A stretch of 64,000 nucleotides of DNA, from positions 744,001 to 808,000 of the forward strand of contig NZ_FNKO01000002.1 in NCBI RefSeq assembly GCF_900100925.1. Reading direction: 5' to 3'. Made by a program: the position numbers and the translations under genes. Source of the stretch: Actinopolyspora saharensis. Its GTDB lineage: Bacteria > Actinomycetota > Actinomycetes > Mycobacteriales > Pseudonocardiaceae. Below are positions 26,790 through 36,139 of the stretch, piece after piece (positions within the stretch are counted from its first letter, which is position 1; each line of letters begins with the position of its first letter). The notes below the pieces were generated by a model. That model saw only the letters and a program-made list of their open reading frames with translations, did not search any database and was not told where the DNA came from.

Positions 26790-27211
26790 CGGGTTGCCTC
26801 CGTATCCAGCTCCTGCTCGTTGTCCGCGCCCTCTTCCTCGGACAGCTCGCTGTCCAGCCTCCTGATGCGCCGGTCCTCCACGTCGTCCTGCACCTCGTCG
26901 TGGCCGAGCAGCTGCCAGGCCCGGTACGCCAGGGCGAGCAGAAAGGTGGTCAGGGCGAAGGTGATCACGATCGCGGTCAGGGCCATGGCCTGCGGAAGCG
27001 GATCGGACATCGCCTCGACGGGGGCCTCGCCCAGCATCGGGGGGCGTCCGGCCGGCGCCCCTCCCGCCTGCTGGAGCAGCAGGTTCGCCCCGTGCCCGAG
27101 GATCACGATCCCGAGCAGGACGCGCATCAGGGAGCGCTGCAGCAGCAGGTAGAACCCGGTGGCGTACAGCCCTCCGAGAACGATGGCCATCGTCAGGTTC
27201 ACGCTGCTCAT
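26786..27211 (-). CDS. mrpC: Mrp antiporter subunit C
   Basis: NuoK-like subunit of 141 residues. It shows three membrane segments with GLYATGFYLLLQRSLMRVLLG and GHGANLLL in the first half and DPLPQAMALTAIVITFALT, the characteristic MrpC/NuoK block, in the second. The acidic C-terminal 40 residues are cytosolic. ATG 27211 has GAGAGGA six bases upstream and overlaps mrpB (ATGA). Confidence 0.92.
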   Translation of the reverse strand: MSSVNLTMAIVLGGLYATGFYLLLQRSLMRVLLGIVILGHGANLLLQQAGGAPAGRPPMLGEAPVEAMSDPLPQAMALTAIVITFALTTFLLALAYRAWQLLGHDEVQDDVEDRRIRRLDSELSEEEGADNEQELDTEATR

Positions 27212-27777
27212 CGACGTTCCTCTCCGCTCGCGGCCATGTCTGCCTCGACCCCGGATCCGAGGGTCCGCAGCAGGTCCAGCACCACACCGATGATCAGCAG
27301 GTAGACGCCGACGTCCAGCAGGAGATTGCTGGCGAGCTTGATCTTGCCCAGCAGCGGGACGGTGAAGGCGAAGGTGCCGCTCTCCAGCACCAGACCGCCG
27401 AACACCACCGGCAGGAAGCCCATCAGCACCGCTATGGTCAGCCCCACTCCGATCAGCACGGGAGGACGCATCGAGAAGGTGGAGCTGTCGTCCAGCCGTC
27501 CCCCGGCCAGGTAGCGGAGCACGAAGGCCTGCCCGGCGACCAGACCACCGCTGAAACCGCCCCCCGAGCGGGAGTGCCCCGCGAACAGCAGGTACAGCGA
27601 GAAGACGAGCACGGTGGGGAAGACCACCCGCACCAACAGCTCGAGCAGTATGGTCCGCTCCCTGGAGTCGCGGCTGTACCCGGAGAGCAGCCACCGCTCG
27701 GCGGGGGCGTCCGAGCGGAACCACGATTCCGTGGAACTCGGCCCGCCGGACTGCCTCCGGTCCTCGTGCTCGGTCAT
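27208..27777 (-). CDS. mrpB: Mrp antiporter subunit B
   Basis: Membrane subunit of 189 residues. A soluble N-terminal stretch of 45 residues precedes four membrane segments. The segment GHSRSGGGFSGGLVAGQAFV matches the MrpB GHxxPGGGFxGG signature. ATG 27777 overlaps the mrpA stop by one base (TGATG). Confidence 0.91.
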   Translation of the reverse strand: MTEHEDRRQSGGPSSTESWFRSDAPAERWLLSGYSRDSRERTILLELLVRVVFPTVLVFSLYLLFAGHSRSGGGFSGGLVAGQAFVLRYLAGGRLDDSSTFSMRPPVLIGVGLTIAVLMGFLPVVFGGLVLESGTFAFTVPLLGKIKLASNLLLDVGVYLLIIGVVLDLLRTLGSGVEADMAASGEERR

Positions 27778-30140
27778 CAACTTCCCTCCGATCCCCGCTC
27801 GCCGGAGCTCGTGCCGGGGGTGGTCGCGGCGATGTCGCGTCTGGACCTGGCGTGCCTCCTCCTGCGGGAGGAGCGCGCGGTGAGTACCAGGCTGGCCACT
27901 CCGGTCGCCGTGACCGCCAGGACGGATATCTCGCCGACGGTGTCGAAGGCCCGGAAGTCGACGATGATCGCGTTCACCACGTTGGTGGCCGAGGTGCCCT
28001 CCTCCGCGTTCTCCAGGTACTGCGCGCTGACCTCGGAGGCGTTGTCCCGCGCCGAGCTGAAGATCAGCGACGCGAAGCCGACGAACGCCCCGCCTCCCAC
28101 GGACAGCAGCACCTTCGGCACCCGGACTCCGCGGGAGGACTCGGTCTCGGTGAAGCGGGCGGGCAGCCTGCGCAGCACCAGCACGAACGCGACCAGGGTC
28201 AACGTCTCCACCAGGAACTGGGTCAGCGCGAGGTCCGGTCCGCCCCCCAGGACGAACATGCCACCGATGCCGTAGCCGACCACGCCGACCAGCATCACCG
28301 CCGTCATCCGCCTCCGCGCCCTGGTCACTCCGGCCGCCGCTATCAGGATCACCAGCGCCAGCGGCAGCTGCAGCGCCCTGTCCCACCAGCGGAGGTTCTC
28401 CACCGGAGTGTCCCGGAGCAGCAGCACCGCACCGGGAACGACCAGCACGGTGAGCAGGATGACCGCCAGGTAGGTGGGCAGCGAGCCGACCTGGATGCGT
28501 CCCGTCACGCCGACGGCCACCCGTTCCAGCGTGCCCATGACCCGTTCATAGCCGCGCTGCGCGCTCAGCCCCACGGGCAGCAACTCGCGCTTGCTGTTCA
28601 GCCTCGTGTTGAACGCGAACAGGACTAGCCCACCGAGCAGGGTGAGCGCGGAGAAGGCCAGCGGTGGGTTGAAGCCGTGCCACAGCCCGAGGTGGTATTC
28701 CCCGTGCCCCGCGATCCGCTCGGCGTAGCCGGAGGTGAGCGCGTCGGTCAGCGGGTAGCCGACGCCGAGGGCCAGGGAACCGAGCGCAGTCACGGCTGCC
28801 GGTGTCCACAGCGCGGCCGGGGTGGGCTCGACCTCGTTGCGCCGCACTCCCGGTTTGACCGCGAACGCTCCCCACAACATCCGCGCGCTGTAGGCCACGG
28901 TCAGCATCGACCCGAGGATCAGTCCGATCTCGACGGCCGCGTCGGCGCCGCCGCCGAGGAAGGCCTCGAAGGCCGTCTCCTTGGCCACGAATCCGACCAT
29001 CGGTGGCAGCCCGGCCATGGACATCGCGGCCACCACGGACACGGTCGTCACCCACGGCAGCCTTCCCGCCAGTCCGGACAGCTCACGGATGTCCCTGGTT
29101 CCCGCCTGGTGGTCCACCATGCCGGTGGCCAGGAAGAGGGTCGCCTTGAAAGTGCCGTGCGCGAGCAGCATCGTGGCAACGGCCAGCGCTCCGGTGTAGC
29201 TGTCGGACCCGGCCAGCACGGTCATGAATCCGAGCTGGCTGACCGTGCCGTAGGCCAGCAGCAGCTTCAGGTCGTTCTCCCGCAGGGCGCGCCACCCGGC
29301 CACGATCATGGTGGCGATCCCGAACACGGCCGTCACCGCGGGCAGGAAGGCCACCCCGGTCAGCACCGGTGTCAGCCTGGCGATCAGGAAGACGCCCGCC
29401 TTGACCATGGAGGCCGCGTGCAGGTAGGTGCTGATCGGCGTCGGCGCGACCATCGCGGCGGGCAGCCAGTTGTGGAAGGGGAGCTGGGCCGACTTCGTCA
29501 GGGCCCCGATCAGGATCAGCCCGGCCGCCACGGACAGCGGCGCCCCCGTGGGCGGGTTCGCGGCCAGCTCGGAGATGCGGTAGCTGCCGCCGGCCTCCCC
29601 CAGCACGATGAAGCCGAGCAGCATCACGAGCCCGCCCAGGGCGGTCACCAGCAGGGCCTGCAGGGAGGACCTGCGGGACTCCCTGGTCAGACCGGACTGC
29701 CCGACGAGCAGGAACGAGCAGATCGTGGTCAGTTCCCAGAACACGTAGAGGGTGAGCAGGTCGTCGGCCAGCACCAGCCCGAGCATCACCCCGGCGAAGG
29801 CCAGCAGCAGCGGGGCCGAGCGTCTCGCCTCGTCACTCCCCCGCTCGAAGTACCACCCCGCGTAGAGCAGCACGAGCGCGCCGATCCCCGAGACCAGCAG
29901 GGTCATGACCAGCGCCAGGGAGTCCAGGCGGAAGGCGAACCCCAGTCCGAGCGTTCCCGCCCAGTTCACCACCTCCACCGGGCCCGCACCGGACAGCACG
30001 GCGCCGGAGTGGGAGAGCACCCACGCCAGGGCCGCCGCGGGCGGAAGCGCGGCCACACCGAACGCGATCCGGGTGTGCCGACCGGCCAGTCCGGGCAGCA
30101 CGAGCGACACGAGCAGGTGTGCAACCACCAGTGCGAGCAC
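27777..30140 (-). CDS. mrpA: Mrp antiporter subunit A
   Basis: Largest subunit, 787 residues. The first 500 residues are NuoL-like, with LYVFWELTTICSFLLVG (conserved Glu), KSAQLPFHNWLPAAMVAPTP and LAYGTVSQLGFM. The C-terminal part carries the MrpB-like extension and a final VVNAIIVDFRAFDTVGEISV block, diagnostic of MrpA. GTG 30140 is chosen because GGGAGG lies five bases upstream; GTG 30146 abuts that sequence. It heads a seven-gene operon running to 24034 in which every junction overlaps. The complex exports Na+ in exchange for H+, giving salt and alkali tolerance. Confidence 0.93.
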   Translation of the reverse strand: MLALVVAHLLVSLVLPGLAGRHTRIAFGVAALPPAAALAWVLSHSGAVLSGAGPVEVVNWAGTLGLGFAFRLDSLALVMTLLVSGIGALVLLYAGWYFERGSDEARRSAPLLLAFAGVMLGLVLADDLLTLYVFWELTTICSFLLVGQSGLTRESRRSSLQALLVTALGGLVMLLGFIVLGEAGGSYRISELAANPPTGAPLSVAAGLILIGALTKSAQLPFHNWLPAAMVAPTPISTYLHAASMVKAGVFLIARLTPVLTGVAFLPAVTAVFGIATMIVAGWRALRENDLKLLLAYGTVSQLGFMTVLAGSDSYTGALAVATMLLAHGTFKATLFLATGMVDHQAGTRDIRELSGLAGRLPWVTTVSVVAAMSMAGLPPMVGFVAKETAFEAFLGGGADAAVEIGLILGSMLTVAYSARMLWGAFAVKPGVRRNEVEPTPAALWTPAAVTALGSLALGVGYPLTDALTSGYAERIAGHGEYHLGLWHGFNPPLAFSALTLLGGLVLFAFNTRLNSKRELLPVGLSAQRGYERVMGTLERVAVGVTGRIQVGSLPTYLAVILLTVLVVPGAVLLLRDTPVENLRWWDRALQLPLALVILIAAAGVTRARRRMTAVMLVGVVGYGIGGMFVLGGGPDLALTQFLVETLTLVAFVLVLRRLPARFTETESSRGVRVPKVLLSVGGGAFVGFASLIFSSARDNASEVSAQYLENAEEGTSATNVVNAIIVDFRAFDTVGEISVLAVTATGVASLVLTARSSRRRRHARSRRDIAATTPGTSSGERGSEGS

Positions 30141-30708
30141 GAACACCTCCCGGTCGCTGCGGGCCTTCCCGTTCCCGGTGACATGGGCATCCGGGATTGT
30201 TCGTCACCCGCGGCACGGTTACCACCACGACTCCGCTCCGGCGTGTCGTGCTGTTGCGCTTGCCGTGACGGCACGGGCTTCACGATCGGGTGAGCACCCG
30301 GCCCGCTCATTCGGCCCTCGATCGAGCGGTTCCCCACGTGGCGTCGACCCCGCCCCACCGTGCGAGGTCACGATGGCCCGATCACGTCCAACGTAGCCGA
30401 TCAGCAGCGCTTCCACTCGCCGGTCCCGCGGAGCGGACGCGGAGCCTCCCGCAGCGCCCCGATCTTCTGCGCAGGTCAGCACCTCGTGTTCCGCGAATCT
30501 CCCTTCCAGCGGGATCCGGCCGCGGGTAAGAAAGTTCACCACTGTTAACACCGGGGAATCGAGACAGAAGCACGACCGCCGCCCTCGCGGGAGGCCCCGG
30601 AGCGATCCACGGATAACTCTGCGGAGTCCCCCGCCGACTCCCGGGAGTGGACGCCCCGACGTCGAGCGCTCCTCGCGGACTCACCACTTGCCCGGAAGGA
30701 AGAGCACC
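30141..30708. other. Divergent region between mrpA and the kinase gene
   Basis: About 570 bases between divergent genes contain no recognisable coding sequence. The stretch 30525-30560 is AT-richer and includes GTTAAC, and probably belongs to the promoter area of the kinase or mrp operon. Confidence 0.35.
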
Positions 30709-32535
30709 TTGGTGGACAATGAAGGTGTGCCAGACGCGGAACCCGAATCCGACGAGCCCGTGGCCGGCAGGCTGATAGCCGACCGGTACCGGATGCACGC
30801 CAAGATCGGTGGCGGTGCCATGGGATCCGTGTGGTCCGGTACGGACGAGCTGCTGCGCAGGCCGGTCGCCATCAAGGTGGTGCAGCTCCCCAGGGGGATC
30901 CCGGCCGAGGAGGCCGCCGAGATCCGGGAACGCACGCTCCGGGAGGCCAGGGCGATAGCCGTGGTCTCGCACCCGAACGTGGTCACCCTCTACGACGTGG
31001 CCCGGGAGGGCGAGGACCCGTTCGTGGTCATGGAACTGGTCCCCTCGCAGAGCCTGGCCACCATCGTCCGGGAGCACGGTCCGCTCGACGACCGGCAGCT
31101 GGCCGCGCTCACCAGCGCGGTCGCCGCGGCGCTGGAAACCGCGCACCGCTCCGGCGTGGTCCACCGCGACGTCAAACCGGGCAACGTGCTGCTCGCCTCG
31201 GACGGCCAGATCAAGCTGAGCGACTTCGGCATATCCCGGAACGTGGCCGAGCCGACCCTCACCCGCACCGGAATCATGCTGGGGACCCCGGCGTTCATCG
31301 CCCCCGAGGTCGCCGCGGGCGAGCCGATCACCTCCGCCGCCGATCTGTGGGGTCTCGGGGCCAGCCTGTTCGCGGCCGCCGTGGGCAGGCCGCCCTACGA
31401 CAGCGGCGACAACCCGGTGGAAACCATCACCTCGGTGGTCAACGACCCCGTCCCCGAACCGGACAAGCAGGGGCCGCTGGGCGAGGTCATCACCGGGCTG
31501 ATGGTCAAGGACCCGCAGCACCGGATCTCGCTGCGCGAGGTGCGCAGGCTCGTGCAGCCCCTGCTGCCCGAACCGGGGGTGGACCCCTTCGCCCACCTGC
31601 TCTCCACCGAGGCCGAGACCGAGCGCACCCCGCTGCCCGGGACTTCCGCCTCGTCCCACTCCTCCCACCCGTCCCACGCGGACGCGCAGGAGCAACCTCC
31701 CGAGACCGGTTCGCGCGAATCCGCCGAACCGGCACCTTCCGGAACGACCGGACGAGGTCCCTCGAAGGCGGCCGCCGACGCCGGGGCGCAGGGCGCGGAC
31801 CAGCCCGCCCCGCTCGCGGCGGATCCGGGACCGCTCCCGTTCACGCCGAGCGCTCCGCCACCGCGCAAGCGCTCCCGGATCGGGATCGTCGCGCTCGCGC
31901 TGGCCGCGATCGTGCTCTTCGCCCTCTCCTCCGCCGGGGCCTTCCTCGGAACGCGGTTCCTCGCCGACCGGCCGCTGCTGCCCGTCGGGGACGGAACGCA
32001 GGGCACCGTGCTTCCCGAGCCGGTGAACCTGCGCCAGTACCACGGCAGGATCACCCACCGCGGCGACGGCGGGGCCGGCGATTACAGCATCTCCGCCCCG
32101 ACGGGGTGGTCGCGCTTCCAGGAGTACAGCCAGGGACCGCCGACCAGGAGCTTGACCGTGCACTTCCTGTCCCCGGACGGGCGGACGGAGCTGGCCGTCC
32201 AGCGCTTCGGCGACTACTACGAACGGGGCTACACGACACGCGGCTATCTGCTCGCCCTGGGGAACGAGCACCGGGATCCGGGAAGCATGACGATGCTCGC
32301 CCAGCGCACGGACGGACCGCCCCGCTCGGGAGGGCACCGCGACAGGGTGTTGACCTACCGGACCACCACACCGGGGATCAGCGGGACCGCGGCGGAGAGC
32401 GCGCGGCGGTTCACCGCGGCCCGCGTCATGGCCCGCGACGGGGACCTCTGGGTCGTCCGGGTGACCGCTCCGGACAGGTCCGAGGCCCGGGATCTCTACC
32501 AGCGCACCGCTCCGCAGTTCAGCGCGGGGCGCTGA
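30709..32535 (+). CDS. Serine/threonine protein kinase with extracellular domain
   Basis: Membrane-anchored Hanks-type kinase of about 608 residues. The N-terminal kinase domain has the glycine loop IGGGAMGSVW, VAIKVV (catalytic Lys), HRDVKPGN (catalytic loop), DFGISR and GTPAFIAPE. A Pro/Ser/Glu-rich juxtamembrane linker of about 90 residues follows, then a basic stop PPRKRSR and one membrane helix (IGIVALALAAIVLFALSSAG). The last 190 residues are predicted extracellular, without PASTA repeats; I do not recognise this domain. TTG 30709 has GGAAGGA seven bases upstream; GTG 30712 is an alternative. Targets cannot be read from sequence. Confidence 0.9.
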   Translation: MVDNEGVPDAEPESDEPVAGRLIADRYRMHAKIGGGAMGSVWSGTDELLRRPVAIKVVQLPRGIPAEEAAEIRERTLREARAIAVVSHPNVVTLYDVAREGEDPFVVMELVPSQSLATIVREHGPLDDRQLAALTSAVAAALETAHRSGVVHRDVKPGNVLLASDGQIKLSDFGISRNVAEPTLTRTGIMLGTPAFIAPEVAAGEPITSAADLWGLGASLFAAAVGRPPYDSGDNPVETITSVVNDPVPEPDKQGPLGEVITGLMVKDPQHRISLREVRRLVQPLLPEPGVDPFAHLLSTEAETERTPLPGTSASSHSSHPSHADAQEQPPETGSRESAEPAPSGTTGRGPSKAAADAGAQGADQPAPLAADPGPLPFTPSAPPPRKRSRIGIVALALAAIVLFALSSAGAFLGTRFLADRPLLPVGDGTQGTVLPEPVNLRQYHGRITHRGDGGAGDYSISAPTGWSRFQEYSQGPPTRSLTVHFLSPDGRTELAVQRFGDYYERGYTTRGYLLALGNEHRDPGSMTMLAQRTDGPPRSGGHRDRVLTYRTTTPGISGTAAESARRFTAARVMARDGDLWVVRVTAPDRSEARDLYQRTAPQFSAGR

Positions 32536-32687
32536 CTCGTGGCAGGACTCCGCGCGGCTGATCCGCTGGCCGTCATGGAGGACTCCTCGCCAACGTTGGA
32601 GGGCGCCGCGAGCAGCGGCCCGCGCCACACGCCCGGGGCGCGCGGAGCGGCGGGCCGCACGCGGGACCGTTCGTTAGGCTGCTCGTC

Positions 32688-33506
32688 GTGACGTCTTCCA
32701 CAACATCGGAGGCCGCCGATCCGGAAGCGGCGGCGAGCGGAGCGGCCGGAGCGCTGGCCGAGTTCACCGGAGCCGCACGGCACGACATGGCCGTGGTGCT
32801 CGGATCCGGGTGGCAACCGGCGGCCGAGGAGATCGGCAGCCCCGAAGCGGAACTGAGCATGTCCGAGCTGCCCGGGTTCGACTCCCCCGGCGCCGTGGGG
32901 CACTCCGGCAAGCTGTGGTCCCTGAGCGTCGGGGACAAGCGCGTGCTGGTGATGCTCGGGCGCACGCACCTCTACGAGGGGCTCGGGGTCGACAAGGTGG
33001 TGCACGGCGTGCGCGTGGCGGCGGCCGCGGGCTGCCGGAGCGTGGTGCTCACCAACGCGGCTGGCGGGCTGCGCTCGGACATGAGCGTGGGCCAGCCGGT
33101 GCTCATCGCGGACCACCTGAACATGACGGGGCGGTCTCCGCTCGTCGGCGCGCGGTTCGTGGACCTGACCGACCTGTACGCGCGGCGGCTGCGCGACCTC
33201 GCCAGGGAGATCGACCCGTCCCTCACCGAGGGGATCTACGCGGGCATGCCGGGACCGCACTTCGAGACTCCCGCCGAGATCGGGATGCTGCGCACGCTCG
33301 GGGCGGATCTCGTCGGCATGTCCACAGTGCAGGAGGCCATAGCCGCGCGGGCGGCCGGAGCCGAGGTGTTCGGGCTCTCGCTGGTCACCAATCCGGCGGC
33401 GGGGACGACGGGGGAACCGTTGAACCACCAGGAGGTGCTCGACGCGGGCAGGGCCTCGGCTTCCCGCATGGGCAAGCTGCTGCGCTCGCTCGTCGAGCGG
33501 GCCTAG
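32688..33506 (+). CDS. deoD: Purine nucleoside phosphorylase
   Basis: Phosphorolysis of purine (deoxy)nucleosides to free base and (deoxy)ribose 1-phosphate in salvage. The 272-residue product matches the trimeric PNP family: [68 protein letters not shown] and the late SLVTNPAAG with catalytic Asn. It is followed on the same strand by the phosphosugar mutase that isomerises its sugar phosphate product, as in the mycobacterial deoD-pmmB order. Confidence 0.93.
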   Translation: MTSSTTSEAADPEAAASGAAGALAEFTGAARHDMAVVLGSGWQPAAEEIGSPEAELSMSELPGFDSPGAVGHSGKLWSLSVGDKRVLVMLGRTHLYEGLGVDKVVHGVRVAAAAGCRSVVLTNAAGGLRSDMSVGQPVLIADHLNMTGRSPLVGARFVDLTDLYARRLRDLAREIDPSLTEGIYAGMPGPHFETPAEIGMLRTLGADLVGMSTVQEAIAARAAGAEVFGLSLVTNPAAGTTGEPLNHQEVLDAGRASASRMGKLLRSLVERA

Positions 33507-33733
33507 AGAGTGCGCGGGGTGGCCCGCTCGGGCGGATCTTTCGACGCCATCGCGCCGAAAGCGCCACTCCAGCAGTCAACGGAAAACGTCAGTCAGGCAC
33601 TCGCTCGGCGGCACCTGCCGTGGAGTCGGGACGAGTGCTTCCACGCCGGGTAGCACCTGTCCGAGAGGGACGTTGCTTCCCGCCTGCGATTCCACTGCCC
33701 ACGGTGGAGACGACTGGAGCGCGCGAGGTCGAT

Positions 33734-35428
33734 ATGCCGCTGGAGAGCGAACTGAGCGAAGCCGCCCGGCGCTGGCTGGACGGGGACGTCGACGAGGACG
33801 ACCGGGCGAAGCTGCGGGAGCTGCTGACCTCGGCCGAGAGCGGTGACGAGGAGGCGGTCGCCGAGATCCGCGGGCGGGTGGCGCAGCCGCTCGGTTTCGG
33901 CACCGCCGGGATGCGGGGGCCGGTGCGGGCGGGTCCCAACGGGATGAACCGGGCCGTGGTGGTGCGCACCACGGCCGGGCTGGCGAACTGGCTGCGGAGC
34001 CGGGAGGGGCTCGGCACCGTCGTGGTCGGGCACGACGCGCGGCACGGCTCGACGCGGTTCGCCGCGGACACCGCCGGGGTGCTGCACGCGGCGGGTTTCC
34101 GGGTGCGCGTCCTGCCGGAGGCACTGCCCACGCCGTTGCTCGTGTACGCCACCCGGGCGCTCGGAGCGGTCGCGGGCGTGCAGATCACCGCCTCGCACAA
34201 CCCTCCGGCCGACAACGGCTACAAGGTCTACCTCTCCGGTGGGGACCCCCTGGTGGCCCCGTTCGACGAGGAGATCGAGCGCGAGATCGCGCGTGTCGGA
34301 CCCGCGCGCGAGGTCGAGCGCGCCGAGCAGGGCTGGGAGCAGTACGAGCGGGTGCTCGACGACTACCTGGCCCGCGTGGAGACGCTCCCGCGCGGGCGGA
34401 CGCGCGACCTGCGGGTGGCCGCGACCGCCCTGCACGGGGTGGGCGCCCGGCCGCTGCGGTACGCGCTGCACCTGGCCGGGTTCACCGATGTGCACCTCGT
34501 CGCCGACCAGGAGGAGCCCGACCCGGACTTCCCCACCGTCGAGTTCCCCAATCCCGAGGAACCGGGGGCCACCGACGCCGTGCTGGAGCTGGCAGCCCAG
34601 GTCGGCGCCGACCTGGCCGTGGCGCTCGACCCGGACGCGGACCGCTGCGCCATCGGCGTTCCGGAGCGCGAGGGCGGTTGGCGGATGCTGCGCGGGGACG
34701 AGACCGGGGTGCTGCTCGGCGACCACGTGCTCGGCACGACGGACCTCTCCGAGCGGGATCCGCTGGTGGCCACCACGATCGTGTCCTCGGCGATGCTCCG
34801 CTCGATCGCCGCGGACCACGGTGTTCGCCACGACGAGACGCTCACCGGCTTCAAGTGGCTGATGCGCGCGGGCGACGGCGCGGCCACCGGGCTCGTCTAC
34901 GCCTACGAGGAGGCGTTGGGGCACTGCGTGGATCCGGAGCACGTGCGGGACAAGGACGGTCTGTCCACCGCCGTGGTCACCTGCGACCTCGCCGCGACCC
35001 TGAAGGAGCGCTCGAGCTCGCTGCTGGACCGGCTGGACGAGCTGGAGGCCCGGCACGGGGTGCACGAGACCGCTCAGCTCTCCGTGCGGGTGCGGGATCT
35101 GTCCACCATCGACGAGACGATGCGGGGGCTGCGCGAGCACCCACCGGGCGAGCTGGCCGGGCTGGCCGTGTCCACGACGGACCTGCTGCCCGATGCCGAC
35201 GTGCTCGTCCTGCGCGGCGGGAGCGGGGCGGAGGAAACCGATCCCTCCGGGGGTCTGCGCGTGGTGATCCGCCCCTCCGGCACGGAGCCCAAGCTCAAGT
35301 GCTACCTGCAGGTCGTGGAACCGGTGCGGGACCCCGCAACCGGGTCGGAGCTCGCGGCGGCTCGCGGCAGGGCGCGGGAGATGATGGCGGCGCTGACCGC
35401 GGAGGTGCGTGGGCTGGTCGAGTCCTGA
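33734..35428 (+). CDS. pmmB: Phosphomannomutase/phosphoglucomutase family enzyme
   Basis: Alpha-D-phosphohexomutase of 564 residues, probably interconverting pentose or hexose 1- and 5/6-phosphates. It shows FGTAGMRGPVRAGPNGMNR at the N-terminus, the phosphoserine loop TASHNPPADNGYKVY, metal-binding ALDPDADRCAIG, and the phosphate-binding RPSGTEPKLKCY near the C-terminus. ATG 33734 has GAGG about five bases upstream; the same frame is open far upstream but only as an antisense-like shadow over deoD. It sits 227 bases after deoD. Together they would feed nucleoside ribose into central metabolism. Confidence 0.92.
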   Translation: MPLESELSEAARRWLDGDVDEDDRAKLRELLTSAESGDEEAVAEIRGRVAQPLGFGTAGMRGPVRAGPNGMNRAVVVRTTAGLANWLRSREGLGTVVVGHDARHGSTRFAADTAGVLHAAGFRVRVLPEALPTPLLVYATRALGAVAGVQITASHNPPADNGYKVYLSGGDPLVAPFDEEIEREIARVGPAREVERAEQGWEQYERVLDDYLARVETLPRGRTRDLRVAATALHGVGARPLRYALHLAGFTDVHLVADQEEPDPDFPTVEFPNPEEPGATDAVLELAAQVGADLAVALDPDADRCAIGVPEREGGWRMLRGDETGVLLGDHVLGTTDLSERDPLVATTIVSSAMLRSIAADHGVRHDETLTGFKWLMRAGDGAATGLVYAYEEALGHCVDPEHVRDKDGLSTAVVTCDLAATLKERSSSLLDRLDELEARHGVHETAQLSVRVRDLSTIDETMRGLREHPPGELAGLAVSTTDLLPDADVLVLRGGSGAEETDPSGGLRVVIRPSGTEPKLKCYLQVVEPVRDPATGSELAAARGRAREMMAALTAEVRGLVES

Positions 35429-35573
35429 GCGGAGCTCTTCCGGGCCGGAGGATCGGGACACCTCAGGGCAGACTTTCCCGAGGCGGCGGGCAGCCGCTCG
35501 CGCGCGGCCTGCGGTGCGGGAGGTCTCACCGGTGACGTTGCGACCGCGAGATCGCGCGGGGCATCCTCGGGGC

Positions 35574-36026
35574 GTGCCGCGTTTGCTGATCGTCCACCAC
35601 ACGCCCTCACCGGGTATGCAGGCCATGTTCGAGAAGGTCGTCGAAGGTGCCACCACCGACGAGATCGAGGACGTGGAGGTCGTGCGCAGGCCCGCGCTGG
35701 CCGCGACGGCCAGCGACGTGCTCGCCGCCGACGGATACCTGCTGGGGACGCCGGCCAACCTCGGCTACATGTCCGGGGCGCTCAAGCACTTCTTCGACCA
35801 GATCTACTACCCGTGCCTGGACTCCACCAGCGGCAGGCCCTTCGGGCTGTACGTGCACGGCAACGAGGGCACCGAGGGCGCGATCCGGGCCGCCCGGTCG
35901 ATCACCACCGGGCTCGGCTGGAAGCAGGTCGCCGAACCGGTCAACCTCACCGGACAGCCCGACTCGGAAGGGCTGGACGCCTGCTGGGAGCTGGGCGCGA
36001 CCGTGGCGGCCGGGCTGATGCCGTAG
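35574..36026 (+). CDS. Small flavodoxin/NADPH-FMN-reductase-type protein
   Basis: Protein of 150 residues with a flavodoxin-like fold. LLIVHHTPSPGMQAMFEKVV forms the phosphate-binding first loop. ADGYLLGTPANLGYMSGALK and FFDQIYYPC match the GTPxxxGxMSxxxKxFxD pattern of NAD(P)H-dependent FMN reductases. GTG 35574 starts at the conserved strand; only a weak Shine-Dalgarno is seen. It follows pmmB on the same strand after 145 bases. It converges on the MFS gene of the RiPP cassette, so it is probably not part of that cassette. Confidence 0.75.
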   Translation: MPRLLIVHHTPSPGMQAMFEKVVEGATTDEIEDVEVVRRPALAATASDVLAADGYLLGTPANLGYMSGALKHFFDQIYYPCLDSTSGRPFGLYVHGNEGTEGAIRAARSITTGLGWKQVAEPVNLTGQPDSEGLDACWELGATVAAGLMP

Positions 36027-36139
36027 ACACGGGCGACGCTCCGGGAGGAACTCCGAAGTGGTCGGCCACGTCGACGCCGGGGCCGGGAGCGCGCCCGGTG
36101 CAGCACAGCACCAGCAGCGCCGCCGTCCTCGCGTCCCGG

